Assembly: GCF_000383575.1 (NCBI RefSeq)
Contig: NZ_KB911579.1
Span: 4,301,424-4,365,423 of the forward strand
Length of the DNA stretch: 64,000 nucleotides
Source of the DNA: Salinispora oceanensis
GTDB taxonomy: Bacteria; Actinomycetota; Actinomycetes; Mycobacteriales; Micromonosporaceae
Direction: 5' to 3'
Positions 1 to 8,553 of this stretch are shown piece after piece; position 1 is the first letter of the stretch, and each line of letters starts with the position of its first letter. The position numbers and the translations under genes were made by a program. Under the pieces are notes generated by a model. It was not told where the DNA came from. It ran no database searches and worked only from the letters and a program-made list of their open reading frames with translations.

Positions 1-1111
1 CCCGGCGCAGCTCGCGGACGAGCCGGTCGAACGGGATCTGCGGGTGGGCGAAGTCGTTGCGCGAGCCAGCGACCGTACGGCTCAGCACCTCGTTGAAGCC
101 GGGCCGGCCGGTCAGCTCCAGCCGGACCGGTACCACCCCGGCGAAGAGGCCGACCACCGATTCGAGGTCGGTACGCTCGCGACCGGCGACCGGTACGCCG
201 ACCGCGAAGTCGTCCTGGCCGGTGAGCCGGTGCAGGAACGTGCCGTACGCGGCGAGCAGCACGGTGAACGGTGTGGTGTCGTGGGCTGCGGCCAACCGGC
301 GGACGGCCGCCGCGGTGGCGGCGGGCAGTTCCCGCCGGACGCTGTGGGCGCGCCAGTCCCGGTCTGCCGGGCGCTGCCGGTCGCCGGGAATCTCCAGGTC
401 GGGCAGCCCGGCGAGCCGCTGCCGCCAGTACCGGAGCTGGTCGTCCAGGGCACCGTCGGCGAGTCGCCCGTGCTGCCAAGCGGCGACGTCACGGAAGGCC
501 GGTGCCGCCACGCCCGCCGGGAGTTCGCCGGTGTAGGCGCGGGCCAGGTCGGCGAGGAGCAGGCCGCCCGACCAGCCATCCAGGACGAGGTGGTGGACGG
601 TGACGAGCAGGACGTGTTGCCGGGCGGAGACCCGGTGGAGCCAGGCCCGCAGCAGCGGCCCGCGTTCCAGGTCGAAGGGCTGTTCGGCGGCGGTACGCAG
701 CGCCTGCGGCAGCTCGGCCTCGGTGACGTCGATGACCGGCAGCGCGACCGGTGCCGCGGGAGCGGTCTGCTGGACTGGTTCGCCGTCCGGCCCGAGTTGG
801 AACACGGTGCGTAGCGCCTCGTGCCGGGCCGTCACCGCGTCCAGCGCCGCGCGCAGCGCGTCCACGTCGAGCGGGCCGGTCAGCCGGACGGCGAGCGGCA
901 CGTTGTACAGCGGCGTCCCCGGCCGCAGTTGTTCGGAGAACCAGATGCCGGCCTGTCCCGGCGCCAGCGGCACGGGTCCCGGCGGCTGGACCGGTAGGCC
1001 GCCGCCGTGCGCCGCGCCCTGGCGCAGACGGGTGCCTGCGCGAGCGATCCGGGCCCGGACCGCCTCCAGGCGCGGGTCCGTCTCGGCGCGAGGCAGCTCT
1101 TCGATGGTCAT
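1..1111 (-). CDS. NRPS condensation-domain protein, C-terminal part outside window
   Basis: This is the beginning of a non-ribosomal peptide synthetase that runs off the left edge; about 370 codons are visible. They form one condensation (C) domain, which joins two carrier-bound amino acids. The domain opens with a QAGIWFSEQ-type C1 motif near residue 50 and has a canonical HHLVLDG catalytic motif near residue 175, followed by a VGLFAG-type motif. The ATG at 1111 is fixed by an ATGA overlap with the stop of the preceding NRPS, so the two are probably translationally coupled. It is the last visible gene of the leftward NRPS operon. No adenylation or carrier domain is visible because of the window edge. 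Confidence 0.85.
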   Translation of the reverse strand, partial: MTIEELPRAETDPRLEAVRARIARAGTRLRQGAAHGGGLPVQPPGPVPLAPGQAGIWFSEQLRPGTPLYNVPLAVRLTGPLDVDALRAALDAVTARHEALRTVFQLGPDGEPVQQTAPAAPVALPVIDVTEAELPQALRTAAEQPFDLERGPLLRAWLHRVSARQHVLLVTVHHLVLDGWSGGLLLADLARAYTGELPAGVAAPAFRDVAAWQHGRLADGALDDQLRYWRQRLAGLPDLEIPGDRQRPADRDWRAHSVRRELPAATAAAVRRLAAAHDTTPFTVLLAAYGTFLHRLTGQDDFAVGVPVAGRERTDLESVVGLFAGVVPVRLELTGRPGFNEVLSRTVAGSRNDFAHPQIPFDRLVRELRR

Positions 1112-4100
1112 GCGGTGCCTTCCTGCGTGTCGGAGACGAGGGCGCCCAGGACGGATTCGGCGACGGCGGCCACCGTCCGGGTGGCGTACAGCTCGGTCAG
1201 GGAGAACTCGATGTCGAAGCTCTCGCGGAGGCGGGCGACGAGCTGGGTCGCGCGCAGGGAGTGCCCGCCCAGGTGGAAGAAGTCGTCGAACACCCCCGGC
1301 GGGTCCGTCTGCAGGACCGCGGCGAACAGGTCCGCGACGAGCTGCTCCAGGTCGTTGCGGGGCTCCGTACGGCCCGTACCGCGCAGGCCGTTTCGCCGCG
1401 GATCGGGCAGGGCCTGCCGGTCCACCTTTCCCGCCGTGGTCAGCGGCAGCCGGTCGAGTTCGACGAAGAGGGCCGGGACCATGTACGACGGGAGCGTCGC
1501 GGAGCAGAAGCGGCTCAGGGCGGCGGCGTCCAGGCGGTGCCCGGCGTCCGGCACCACGTAGCCGACCAGGACGCGTTCCGCGCCAGGCTCGGGTGCGAGA
1601 TGGTCGACGACGGCCGCCGTCTCCACCCCGGGCGCCACCGCGAGCCGGGCCGCGACCTCACCCGGCTCCACCCGGTGGCCGCGGATCTGCACCTGGTCGT
1701 CGGCCCGACCCAGGAAGTCGAGGCGCCCGTCGGCCCGGGCCCGAACCAGATCGCCGCTGCGGTACATGCGTTCGCCGGGGACCACCGGGTCGGGTAGGAA
1801 CCGCTCGGCGGTCAGCGCGGGCCGCCCGAGGTACCCGCGGCTGAGGCACCCGCCGATGTACAGCTCGCCGGTCGTGCCGGGTGGCACCGGCCGCAGGGCG
1901 TCGTCGAGCACGTGCACCCGCGTGCCGTACCGAGGGCCGCCGATACCGACGACCTCCGCCTGCGCCTCCGCCAGGGTGACATCGACGGCGGTGGCGGTGA
2001 TGGTCGCCTCGGTCGGGCCGTACGTGTTCACCAGCCGGCACCGCGGAGCCCACGCGAGCCAGCGTCGGGCGACGTCACCGGATACGGCCTCACCGCCGAG
2101 AACGAGCAGCCGGAGCAGGTCCGGCGGCGGCGCGTCGCCGAGGCGGTTGACGACGGCGGACCAGTAGGCGGGCGGCAGTTCCGCGACGGTCACCGTCGTG
2201 CGTCGCAGCAGCTCCGGGAACTCCTCCGGCTGCCACAGCTCGTCCGGGCGCAGCACCACCGTGGCGCCCACCGTCAGTCCGGGCAGCAGTTGTTCGAGCG
2301 AGGCGTCGAACGAGTGGCTGGCGAACTGCAGGACGCGGTCGGCGGCGGTGAGCTCGTACGCCGCGGCCATCGCCCGGCAGTGCCGCGTCAGCATGCCGTG
2401 CAGCCCGATGACGGCCTTGGGCCGGCCGGACGTTCCCGAGGTGTAGATGAGGTACACCGGCTGTTGGACATCCACTGCGGGCAGCGGGCCCGCGCCGGCT
2501 TCCGGGCCGGCGACCGGGACCGGTACGACGCCGTCGGGCAGGGTCAGGCCGCCGTCCACGACGGCGAACCTGGTCCCGGAGTCGAGCAGGAGAGCGCGTT
2601 TACGGTCGGCCGGCAGGACTGGGTCGACCGGCAGGTAGGTGCCGCCGGCGCGGAGCACTGCCAGCAGGGCGACCACCGAGTCGACGCCGCGCGGCAGGTG
2701 CACGGCCACCGGCTGCTCCGGCCGCACGCCGAGGGCGACCAGCCGCCGGGCCAGGTCTCCGGTCCGCTCGGTCAGTTCCGCGTAGGTGAGCCGGCCCGCG
2801 CCGCAGACCACGGCTGTGGCCGAGGGGGTGCGCGCCGCCTGCTCGGTGATCAGGTCATGGATCGGGCGGTCCGGTTCGTCCGTGGGTGTCCGCGTGTCCC
2901 ACGGGAGTATCGCGGAACCGCCACCGTCCAGTTCGCTTACCCGGATGCCCGGGCTGGCGGCGGTCTGTTCCAGCACGGCCAGGAAGCGGGCGGCCAGTTG
3001 CTCGGCCGCAGCGGTGGTGAACAGGTCGGTGGCGTACTCGATCGTCGCGCTCAACCCGCCTTCCGCGTCCAGCTCCAGGTCAGCGGTGAGGTCGGCGGAG
3101 GCGCTGAGCCGGGGGAGCGCGGCATCGCGGACAGTCAGGCCGGCGACGGCCACCGGCGTCCGGTCCACGTGCCGCACGTCAAACAGCACGGTGAACGGAC
3201 TCTCGGCCGGCAGGTCACCCCGGCGGCGCAGCTCGGCCAGTAGTCCCTCCACCGAGCAGCCGGGGACCGCCCGGCCCACTGCCGACCGGACCCGGCCTCG
3301 GGAGTACCGGTGGGTGTCCAGGTCGCCGGTGCGGACGGTCTCGATCAGGGACAGCATCGTCGGGTCCGCGGACAGGTCGACCGGGCGCGGGACGGTGTCG
3401 ACGAAGAAGCCTGCGACGGTTTCGCCGTCCGCGTGCAGGCGGTCGGCCAGCGGCGTGCCGACACACGTGCGGGGGGTTCCAGTCCAGCGGGACAGCAGCG
3501 CGTGGAAGCAGGCCAGCAGAACCACGTTCGCGGTGGTCCGTGAGCTCGCCGCCAATCGGCGCAGCGCCGCCGTGGTGCCGTCCGGGACGGTGATGGTGAG
3601 GGTGGCGCCGCGCCCGGTCCGCGCCGCGGCTCCGGGGATATCAACTGGCAGCTGCGGTGCGACGGCTTTGGCGAGCCGGCGGCGCCACCAGTCGAGCCGC
3701 TCCGCGGCCGGCTCGGCTTCCTCGGCCACTCGGGCCAGGGTGAAGTCGCGGAATGACACTGGTTCCGGCAGGGCCGGGCCGTCCCCGCTGGCGGCCTCCC
3801 GGTACAGGTGCAGCAACTCGTCGCGCAGGACGTCGAGCGACTGGCCGTCGGCGGCGACGTGTGCGACCGACAGCAGCAGCACATGCCGGTCATCTCCGGT
3901 GCGGACCAGCAGGACCCGGGTCAGTGGCCCGGCGGCGAGGTCGAACGGACGGGCGAGCTCGTCCGCCAGCCGGTCCGTCAGCACGGCGGCCGGGTCGGCC
4001 GCGCTCCGGAGGTCGGCGTACCGGGGGATGATCGCGGCCGGGCGGCGTGCTGTCCAGTGCGGCCGGCCGCCCGCGCCGGCGACGATGCGGGCGCGCAGGG

Positions 4101-5655
4101 CCTCGTGCCGGGAGACCAGCCCGGTCAGCGCCTCGGTCAGGGCGGCCCGGTCCAGCGGGCCGTCCAGCGAGAGGGCCAGGGGACACGCGTGCTCGGCGGA
4201 GTCCGGCCGCAGCTGGTGTGCCGTCCACATTCGCTGCTGACCGGCGGTCAGGGCGAAGTCCGCAGGCGCCGGGCGCCGGGACGGGACCAGGCCGAGCGGT
4301 GCCAGCAGCCGCAGGGCAGCAGACGGCGCAACGGCGAAGACGTCCACCCCGGCGTCGGCGTCGGCGGCCACCGCCGCGAGCCCGCGCGTCAGCGTCTCGC
4401 TCAGGGCCTCGATGCCGGCGGGGTCGAACAGCCCGGAGTCATACTCCAAGAACGCGGTCATCGCGCCGGCCTCGTCGGCGACGTCAAGCAGCAGGTCGAA
4501 CTTGGCGGTTGCCCGGGGCACCGTGACCGGCTCGACCGAGACTCCCGGGAGGTCCAGTGTCTCGCCCACCGCGTTCTGGTAGTTGAAGCCGACCTGGAAC
4601 AGGGCGGTCCCGGTCGGGGTCCGCCGCGGGCACACCCGGCGGACCACCTGGTCGAAGGGGATGTCCTGGTGGGCGTAGTTGTGCAGTGCGGTCCGGCGGG
4701 TGTCGGCCAGTAGGGCGGTGAACGAGCTGCCGGGCACGACGCGGACCCGTTGCACCACCGTGTTCACCAGGTAGCCGACGACGTCCTCGCTGCCGGGAAC
4801 CGACCGGGTGGCGACCGGTGAGGTCACCGCGACGTCCGGGCTGCCGCTCCAGTCGCTCAGGGTGGCCTGTAGCGCCGCGAGCAGCACAATGTAGACCGAC
4901 GAGCGGGACGTCCGGGCCAGCGCACGGATGCCGGCCGCCGTACTGGCCGGGATGACGAAGTGGATGGCGGCACCCGCGCCGCGGTGATGCCGGTGACGGG
5001 GCCGGTCGGTGGGCACGGCCAGGTGCCGCAGCCCGGCGAGCCCGTCCGCCCAGTACCGCAGGTGCTTCTCGGCGTCGAGCCCGGCCAGGCGTTCGTTCTC
5101 CTGCCGGACCAGGTCCGGATAGTCCAGCTCCGGCCCCGTCCAGGCTGCCCCCTTTTGGTACGCCGCGCCGAGGTTGCGCAGCAGGATGCCGGTGGACCAG
5201 TCGTCGAAGACGATGTGGTGGACGTTGAACACCAGGACCGCGTCGTCGGGACCGAGGCGCAGCAACTGGGCCCGCGCGAGGGGCCCGTTCGCCAGGTCCA
5301 GCGGCTGCCAGCCGAACCCGGCGGCGGCGGTCCGGGCCGCCTCGACGGTGCCGCCGGTCAGGTCGACGATATCGAGGTCGAACGGGGCGTGCGGGTCGAT
5401 CTCGTGCCACGGCTCGCCGTTCTCGTCGACCGGGAACCGGGCGCGCAACGCGGCGTGCTGCCGGGCCAGTGCGTCCAGGGCGGTCCGCAGCCGCTGCTCG
5501 TCGAGCGGGCCGCGCAGGCGAACCGCCACCGGGACGTTGTAGGCGGGGGCCGCGTCCTCGAAGATCTCGGCGAACCAGATGCGCTGCTGCCCGGCGGTCA
5601 GGGGCAGGCGGCCAGCCTGCTCGGTCTCCGGCGGCGTCACGTTCCGCGTGGTCAT
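1108..5655 (-). CDS. NRPS, C-C-A-PCP
   Basis: A peptide synthetase of 1515 aa. Two condensation domains in tandem (about residues 18-450 and 470-890) precede an adenylation domain (about 925-1420, with YTSGTSGRPK, NTYGPTE and YRSGD core motifs) and a carrier domain with LGGHSL near residue 1463. The first C domain has HHIVFDD (Gly of HHxxxDG replaced by Asp) near 146. The second has AHVAADG near 598, which keeps the second, catalytic His. Hand alignment to GrsA gives the specificity residues D-A-E-E-V-G-T-I-T; the two acidic residues suggest a basic substrate (inference). The ATG at 5655 follows AGGTGAG and overlaps the stop of the upstream 28-codon ORF. The stop overlaps the next NRPS start. 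Confidence 0.9.
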   Translation of the reverse strand: MTTRNVTPPETEQAGRLPLTAGQQRIWFAEIFEDAAPAYNVPVAVRLRGPLDEQRLRTALDALARQHAALRARFPVDENGEPWHEIDPHAPFDLDIVDLTGGTVEAARTAAAGFGWQPLDLANGPLARAQLLRLGPDDAVLVFNVHHIVFDDWSTGILLRNLGAAYQKGAAWTGPELDYPDLVRQENERLAGLDAEKHLRYWADGLAGLRHLAVPTDRPRHRHHRGAGAAIHFVIPASTAAGIRALARTSRSSVYIVLLAALQATLSDWSGSPDVAVTSPVATRSVPGSEDVVGYLVNTVVQRVRVVPGSSFTALLADTRRTALHNYAHQDIPFDQVVRRVCPRRTPTGTALFQVGFNYQNAVGETLDLPGVSVEPVTVPRATAKFDLLLDVADEAGAMTAFLEYDSGLFDPAGIEALSETLTRGLAAVAADADAGVDVFAVAPSAALRLLAPLGLVPSRRPAPADFALTAGQQRMWTAHQLRPDSAEHACPLALSLDGPLDRAALTEALTGLVSRHEALRARIVAGAGGRPHWTARRPAAIIPRYADLRSAADPAAVLTDRLADELARPFDLAAGPLTRVLLVRTGDDRHVLLLSVAHVAADGQSLDVLRDELLHLYREAASGDGPALPEPVSFRDFTLARVAEEAEPAAERLDWWRRRLAKAVAPQLPVDIPGAAARTGRGATLTITVPDGTTAALRRLAASSRTTANVVLLACFHALLSRWTGTPRTCVGTPLADRLHADGETVAGFFVDTVPRPVDLSADPTMLSLIETVRTGDLDTHRYSRGRVRSAVGRAVPGCSVEGLLAELRRRGDLPAESPFTVLFDVRHVDRTPVAVAGLTVRDAALPRLSASADLTADLELDAEGGLSATIEYATDLFTTAAAEQLAARFLAVLEQTAASPGIRVSELDGGGSAILPWDTRTPTDEPDRPIHDLITEQAARTPSATAVVCGAGRLTYAELTERTGDLARRLVALGVRPEQPVAVHLPRGVDSVVALLAVLRAGGTYLPVDPVLPADRKRALLLDSGTRFAVVDGGLTLPDGVVPVPVAGPEAGAGPLPAVDVQQPVYLIYTSGTSGRPKAVIGLHGMLTRHCRAMAAAYELTAADRVLQFASHSFDASLEQLLPGLTVGATVVLRPDELWQPEEFPELLRRTTVTVAELPPAYWSAVVNRLGDAPPPDLLRLLVLGGEAVSGDVARRWLAWAPRCRLVNTYGPTEATITATAVDVTLAEAQAEVVGIGGPRYGTRVHVLDDALRPVPPGTTGELYIGGCLSRGYLGRPALTAERFLPDPVVPGERMYRSGDLVRARADGRLDFLGRADDQVQIRGHRVEPGEVAARLAVAPGVETAAVVDHLAPEPGAERVLVGYVVPDAGHRLDAAALSRFCSATLPSYMVPALFVELDRLPLTTAGKVDRQALPDPRRNGLRGTGRTEPRNDLEQLVADLFAAVLQTDPPGVFDDFFHLGGHSLRATQLVARLRESFDIEFSLTELYATRTVAAVAESVLGALVSDTQEGTA

Positions 5656-5738
5656 CGACTCACCTGCTCGGCGGGCGCGTGCCGGCGCCACCACTGTCGG
5701 TGGCTGATGCCGGTCTTCGCCAGGGCGGTCACGGTCAC
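5652..5738 (-). CDS. 28-aa ORF translationally coupled to the NRPS
   Basis: A short ORF of 28 codons starting with GTG at 5738. An AGGAGG ribosome-binding site lies 5 nt upstream of the start, stronger than those of most neighbours. Its TGA overlaps the ATG of the following NRPS (ATGA). The product begins MTVTALAKTGISHRQWW and is basic and Trp/Arg-rich, without a transmembrane segment. I recognise no family. It may only be a leader that loads ribosomes onto the NRPS message, or a real micropeptide. The site and overlap are directly visible; the function is unknown. Confidence 0.55.
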   Translation of the reverse strand: MTVTALAKTGISHRQWWRRHAPAEQVSR

Positions 5739-5773
5739 GTCGTCCTCCTCGTGCGGGAAACGGGCGTGGCAGG

Positions 5774-7645
5774 TCAGTGGGCAGGGTCCTCGACCGCGGC
5801 GGCGAGACCGGCGACCGTGGGCTGTTCGAGCAGGTCGAAGTAGGTGAGCCGGACGCCGTGCGCGCGCTGGATCGCGTGCAGGGCGCGCGCGGCGAGCAAC
5901 GAGTGCCCGCCCAGTTCGAAGAAGTCGTCGTCGGCGCCGATCGGATCGACCTTCAGCAGCTCGGACCAGATCCCGGCGATGCTGGTCTCCAGCTCTCCCT
6001 GCGGTGCCCGGAAGGCTGCGGTGCAGCTGCGGCCCGCCACGGCGGGTCCGTGCAGCGCGGACCGGTCGACCTTGCCGGTCGGCCCCAGCGGCAGCTCGTC
6101 CAGGGCGGTGACCGTGTGCGGGATCTGGTAGGCCGGCAGCGTGTCGCGGAGCCGGTCCTGCACGTGCGCGACGAGGGCCGGACCGGCCGGCGCGTCCGGG
6201 GCGGTGACCACGAAGGCCTGCAGCCGCTTGGTGCCGTCGTCGGCCTGCGCGACGACCGCTGCCTTGCTGATCTCCGGTAGCCGGGTCAGGGCGGCTTCGA
6301 CCGCGCCGGGTTCCACCCGGAACCCCTGGATTTTGACCTGCTGGTCGGCCCGGCCGAGGAACGTGAGGGTGCCGTCCGGTTCCCAGCGGGCCAGGTCGCC
6401 GGTGCGGTACATGCGGACCGGGGTCGCGTCCGGTCCGGGCAGGTTCCGGAACCTCTCGGCGGTCGCGTCCGGGCGGCCCAGGTAGCCGCTGGCCAGGCCT
6501 TCGCCGAAGGCGTACAACTCGCCATCCTCGCCCACCGGGACCGGCTGGTGCCCGGCGTCCAGCAGCGCCACGCCGGTCCCGCTGACCGGCCGCCCGATGG
6601 GGACCGGCCCGTTGATGGCGGCCGGGCCGCGCACCGTCCAGCAGGTGGTGAAGGTGGTGTTCTCGGTCGGACCGTAGCCGTTGGTGAAGGTGAGGTGCGG
6701 GTGCGCCGCGAGCAGACGACCGACGAAGTCGGGCGACAGGACGTCCCCACCGGCGAGCAGGTGCCGCAGGCCGCCGAGGGCGTCGAGCCGGGTGTCGACC
6801 ATGTGGTGGAAGAAACCGGCCGTCAGCCACAGCACGCTGACCTGCTCGTCCGCCAGGACCTCGGCGAGCGTGTCGGGGGTGGTGCGGCCGGCTGGGTGGA
6901 TCGCCAGCCGGCCCCCGAGGGTCAGCGGGGTCCAGATCTCCAGCGTGGACGCGTCGAAGGCGACCGGCGCGAGTTGCAGGAACACGTCGTCCGCGGTGAA
7001 CGACGCCCAGTCCGGCTGCTGCACCAACCGGGCGACCGCGCGGTGCGGGACGCACACGCCCTTCGGCTCGCCGGTCGACCCCGAGGTGTAGCTGACGTAC
7101 GCCCGGTCGTCCGGGGTGACCGGGGTGGCGGGCGCCGGGTCGGTGACCGGTTCGGCGAGGAGCTGGTCCAGGTCGGCTATCGGTGCACGGCAGGCGCCGG
7201 TGGTGCCAGGCAGGGACGGGTCGGCCAGCAGCAGCACCGGGTCCGCGTCCGCGACGAGGGCGGCGAGGGCGGCCGGCGGGGCGTCGTGGTCGAGGACGAG
7301 GTACGCGCCGCCCGCCTTGAGGATGGCCAGCAGCGCGACGATCAGCCGCGGGGACCGTTCGGCCAGCACCGCGACCACCCGATCCGGTCCGGCTCCGCGC
7401 TTGACCAGGTGTGCGGCGAGCGCGGTCGCGAAGGCGTCCAGTTCGGCGTACGTCAGCCGGTCCGCGTCGCTGGACACCGCCACGGCGTCCGGGGTGCGGC
7501 GGGCCGCCTCCGCGACGAGATCGTGGATGCACCGGGCGGGCGCCGCTGCGGCGGGGTGCCCGCTCCACGAGCGGATCGGCTCGGGCCAGGGGCTCGGGTC
7601 GGCGCTGCGCGGCTCAGCCGGACGAGCCGGCGACGTGACGGTCAT
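5774..7645 (-). CDS. Stand-alone NRPS adenylation-carrier didomain (A-PCP)
   Basis: A 623-aa protein with one adenylation domain (YTSGSTGEPKG near residue 165, NGYGPTEN, YRTGDLA, PTGKVDRSAL) and one C-terminal carrier domain with LGGHSLL near residue 580. There is no condensation domain. It would activate an amino acid and hold it as a thioester. Hand-aligned specificity residues are D-A-L-W-L-G-G-T-F, close to the known valine code DAFWIGGTF, so Val or a similar branched residue is likely (inference). The ATG at 7645 overlaps the stop of the upstream flavoprotein. Because it follows three oxidoreductase genes, the carrier-bound amino acid may be what those enzymes modify. Confidence 0.9.
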   Translation of the reverse strand: MTVTSPARPAEPRSADPSPWPEPIRSWSGHPAAAAPARCIHDLVAEAARRTPDAVAVSSDADRLTYAELDAFATALAAHLVKRGAGPDRVVAVLAERSPRLIVALLAILKAGGAYLVLDHDAPPAALAALVADADPVLLLADPSLPGTTGACRAPIADLDQLLAEPVTDPAPATPVTPDDRAYVSYTSGSTGEPKGVCVPHRAVARLVQQPDWASFTADDVFLQLAPVAFDASTLEIWTPLTLGGRLAIHPAGRTTPDTLAEVLADEQVSVLWLTAGFFHHMVDTRLDALGGLRHLLAGGDVLSPDFVGRLLAAHPHLTFTNGYGPTENTTFTTCWTVRGPAAINGPVPIGRPVSGTGVALLDAGHQPVPVGEDGELYAFGEGLASGYLGRPDATAERFRNLPGPDATPVRMYRTGDLARWEPDGTLTFLGRADQQVKIQGFRVEPGAVEAALTRLPEISKAAVVAQADDGTKRLQAFVVTAPDAPAGPALVAHVQDRLRDTLPAYQIPHTVTALDELPLGPTGKVDRSALHGPAVAGRSCTAAFRAPQGELETSIAGIWSELLKVDPIGADDDFFELGGHSLLAARALHAIQRAHGVRLTYFDLLEQPTVAGLAAAVEDPAH

Positions 7646-8553
7646 ACTGCTCTCCGATCGTTGTCGGGCGGGCCGGCGTCGAGCCAGCCGGTCAGTTCCT
7701 TGGGGGATCGGCGCCAGGGGTCGAACGCCTCGATGCGCCAGGTCGCACCGGCGGCGGCCAGCAGGCCGGTCCGGTCGGCGGCCTGCCCGGTGCCGGGCCG
7801 GCTGCGGTCCAGGGCGACCACCTCGTACGGGCGGTCCGGGGGCTGCTCGGGTGCCAGTTCGGCCAGGCGGCTCAGAATGGCCGTCAGCTCCGCCGGTTCC
7901 GGGCCGCGCAGCTGCCCGTGGTCGTCGCGGACCATGGGGGCGACGCCGTCGAGTCGGGCGGCGCGGCGCAGCGCTCCGGTCTGTGAGGCGGGCCAGGTGG
8001 CGGCACTCCAGACGGTGACGGCCGGGTGGCCGTGCCGGTCGGTGCCGCGGGGCGTCGGCAGGAAGGTGGCCCGGTCGACCCGGTAGTGCTCGCCGGTGTG
8101 GCTGAACTCGGTCCCGCGCCACAGGCCGGAGAGCACGCGCAGCGCCTCGTCGAGTTTCGCGGCCCGGGTCCGCGGCCCGGCGGGTTCGCCGAACGCCGCG
8201 AAGTCGAGGTCCGGTTCGGCGCCCAGTCCGGCCCCGAGCACCAGCCGCCCGGCGGACAGGTGGTCGAGTGTCGTCGCCTCCCGGGCCACCTTCCACGGCC
8301 GGCGCCGGGCCAGGGGGGTCATCAACGGGCCGCTGCGTAGCCGGGTGGTGCGGGCGAGGATCGCGGTGACGACGGTCCACGCGTCGGCCATCGGGAGGCG
8401 CAGTTCACGGGCGAACATCAGGTGGTCCCAGAGGAACAGTCCGTCCCAGCCGGACTCCTCCGCGCGGACCGCGACGTCGACCAGCCGTGCCGGGTCGGCG
8501 TAGTAGCCGGCGTTCGGGAGCAGGAGACCGTGCCGGACGCCCGGAGCGCTCAC
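7642..8553 (-). CDS. LLM-class (luciferase-like) flavin/F420-dependent oxidoreductase
   Basis: A 303-aa protein of the bacterial luciferase-like superfamily, whose members use FMN or F420 for hydride transfer or mono-oxygenation. Family signals are the N-terminal GVRHGLLLPNAGYY stretch, EESGWDGLFLWDHL near residue 35, LARTTRLRSGPLMTP, and the DHLSAGRLVLGAGLG segment near 115. The start is GTG at 8553, overlapping the amine-oxidase stop as GTGA. The stop overlaps the A-PCP start as ATGA. The cofactor cannot be told from sequence. Its place in the operon suggests tailoring of the peptide or of a carrier-bound amino acid. Confidence 0.85.
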   Translation of the reverse strand: MSAPGVRHGLLLPNAGYYADPARLVDVAVRAEESGWDGLFLWDHLMFARELRLPMADAWTVVTAILARTTRLRSGPLMTPLARRRPWKVAREATTLDHLSAGRLVLGAGLGAEPDLDFAAFGEPAGPRTRAAKLDEALRVLSGLWRGTEFSHTGEHYRVDRATFLPTPRGTDRHGHPAVTVWSAATWPASQTGALRRAARLDGVAPMVRDDHGQLRGPEPAELTAILSRLAELAPEQPPDRPYEVVALDRSRPGTGQAADRTGLLAAAGATWRIEAFDPWRRSPKELTGWLDAGPPDNDRRAV

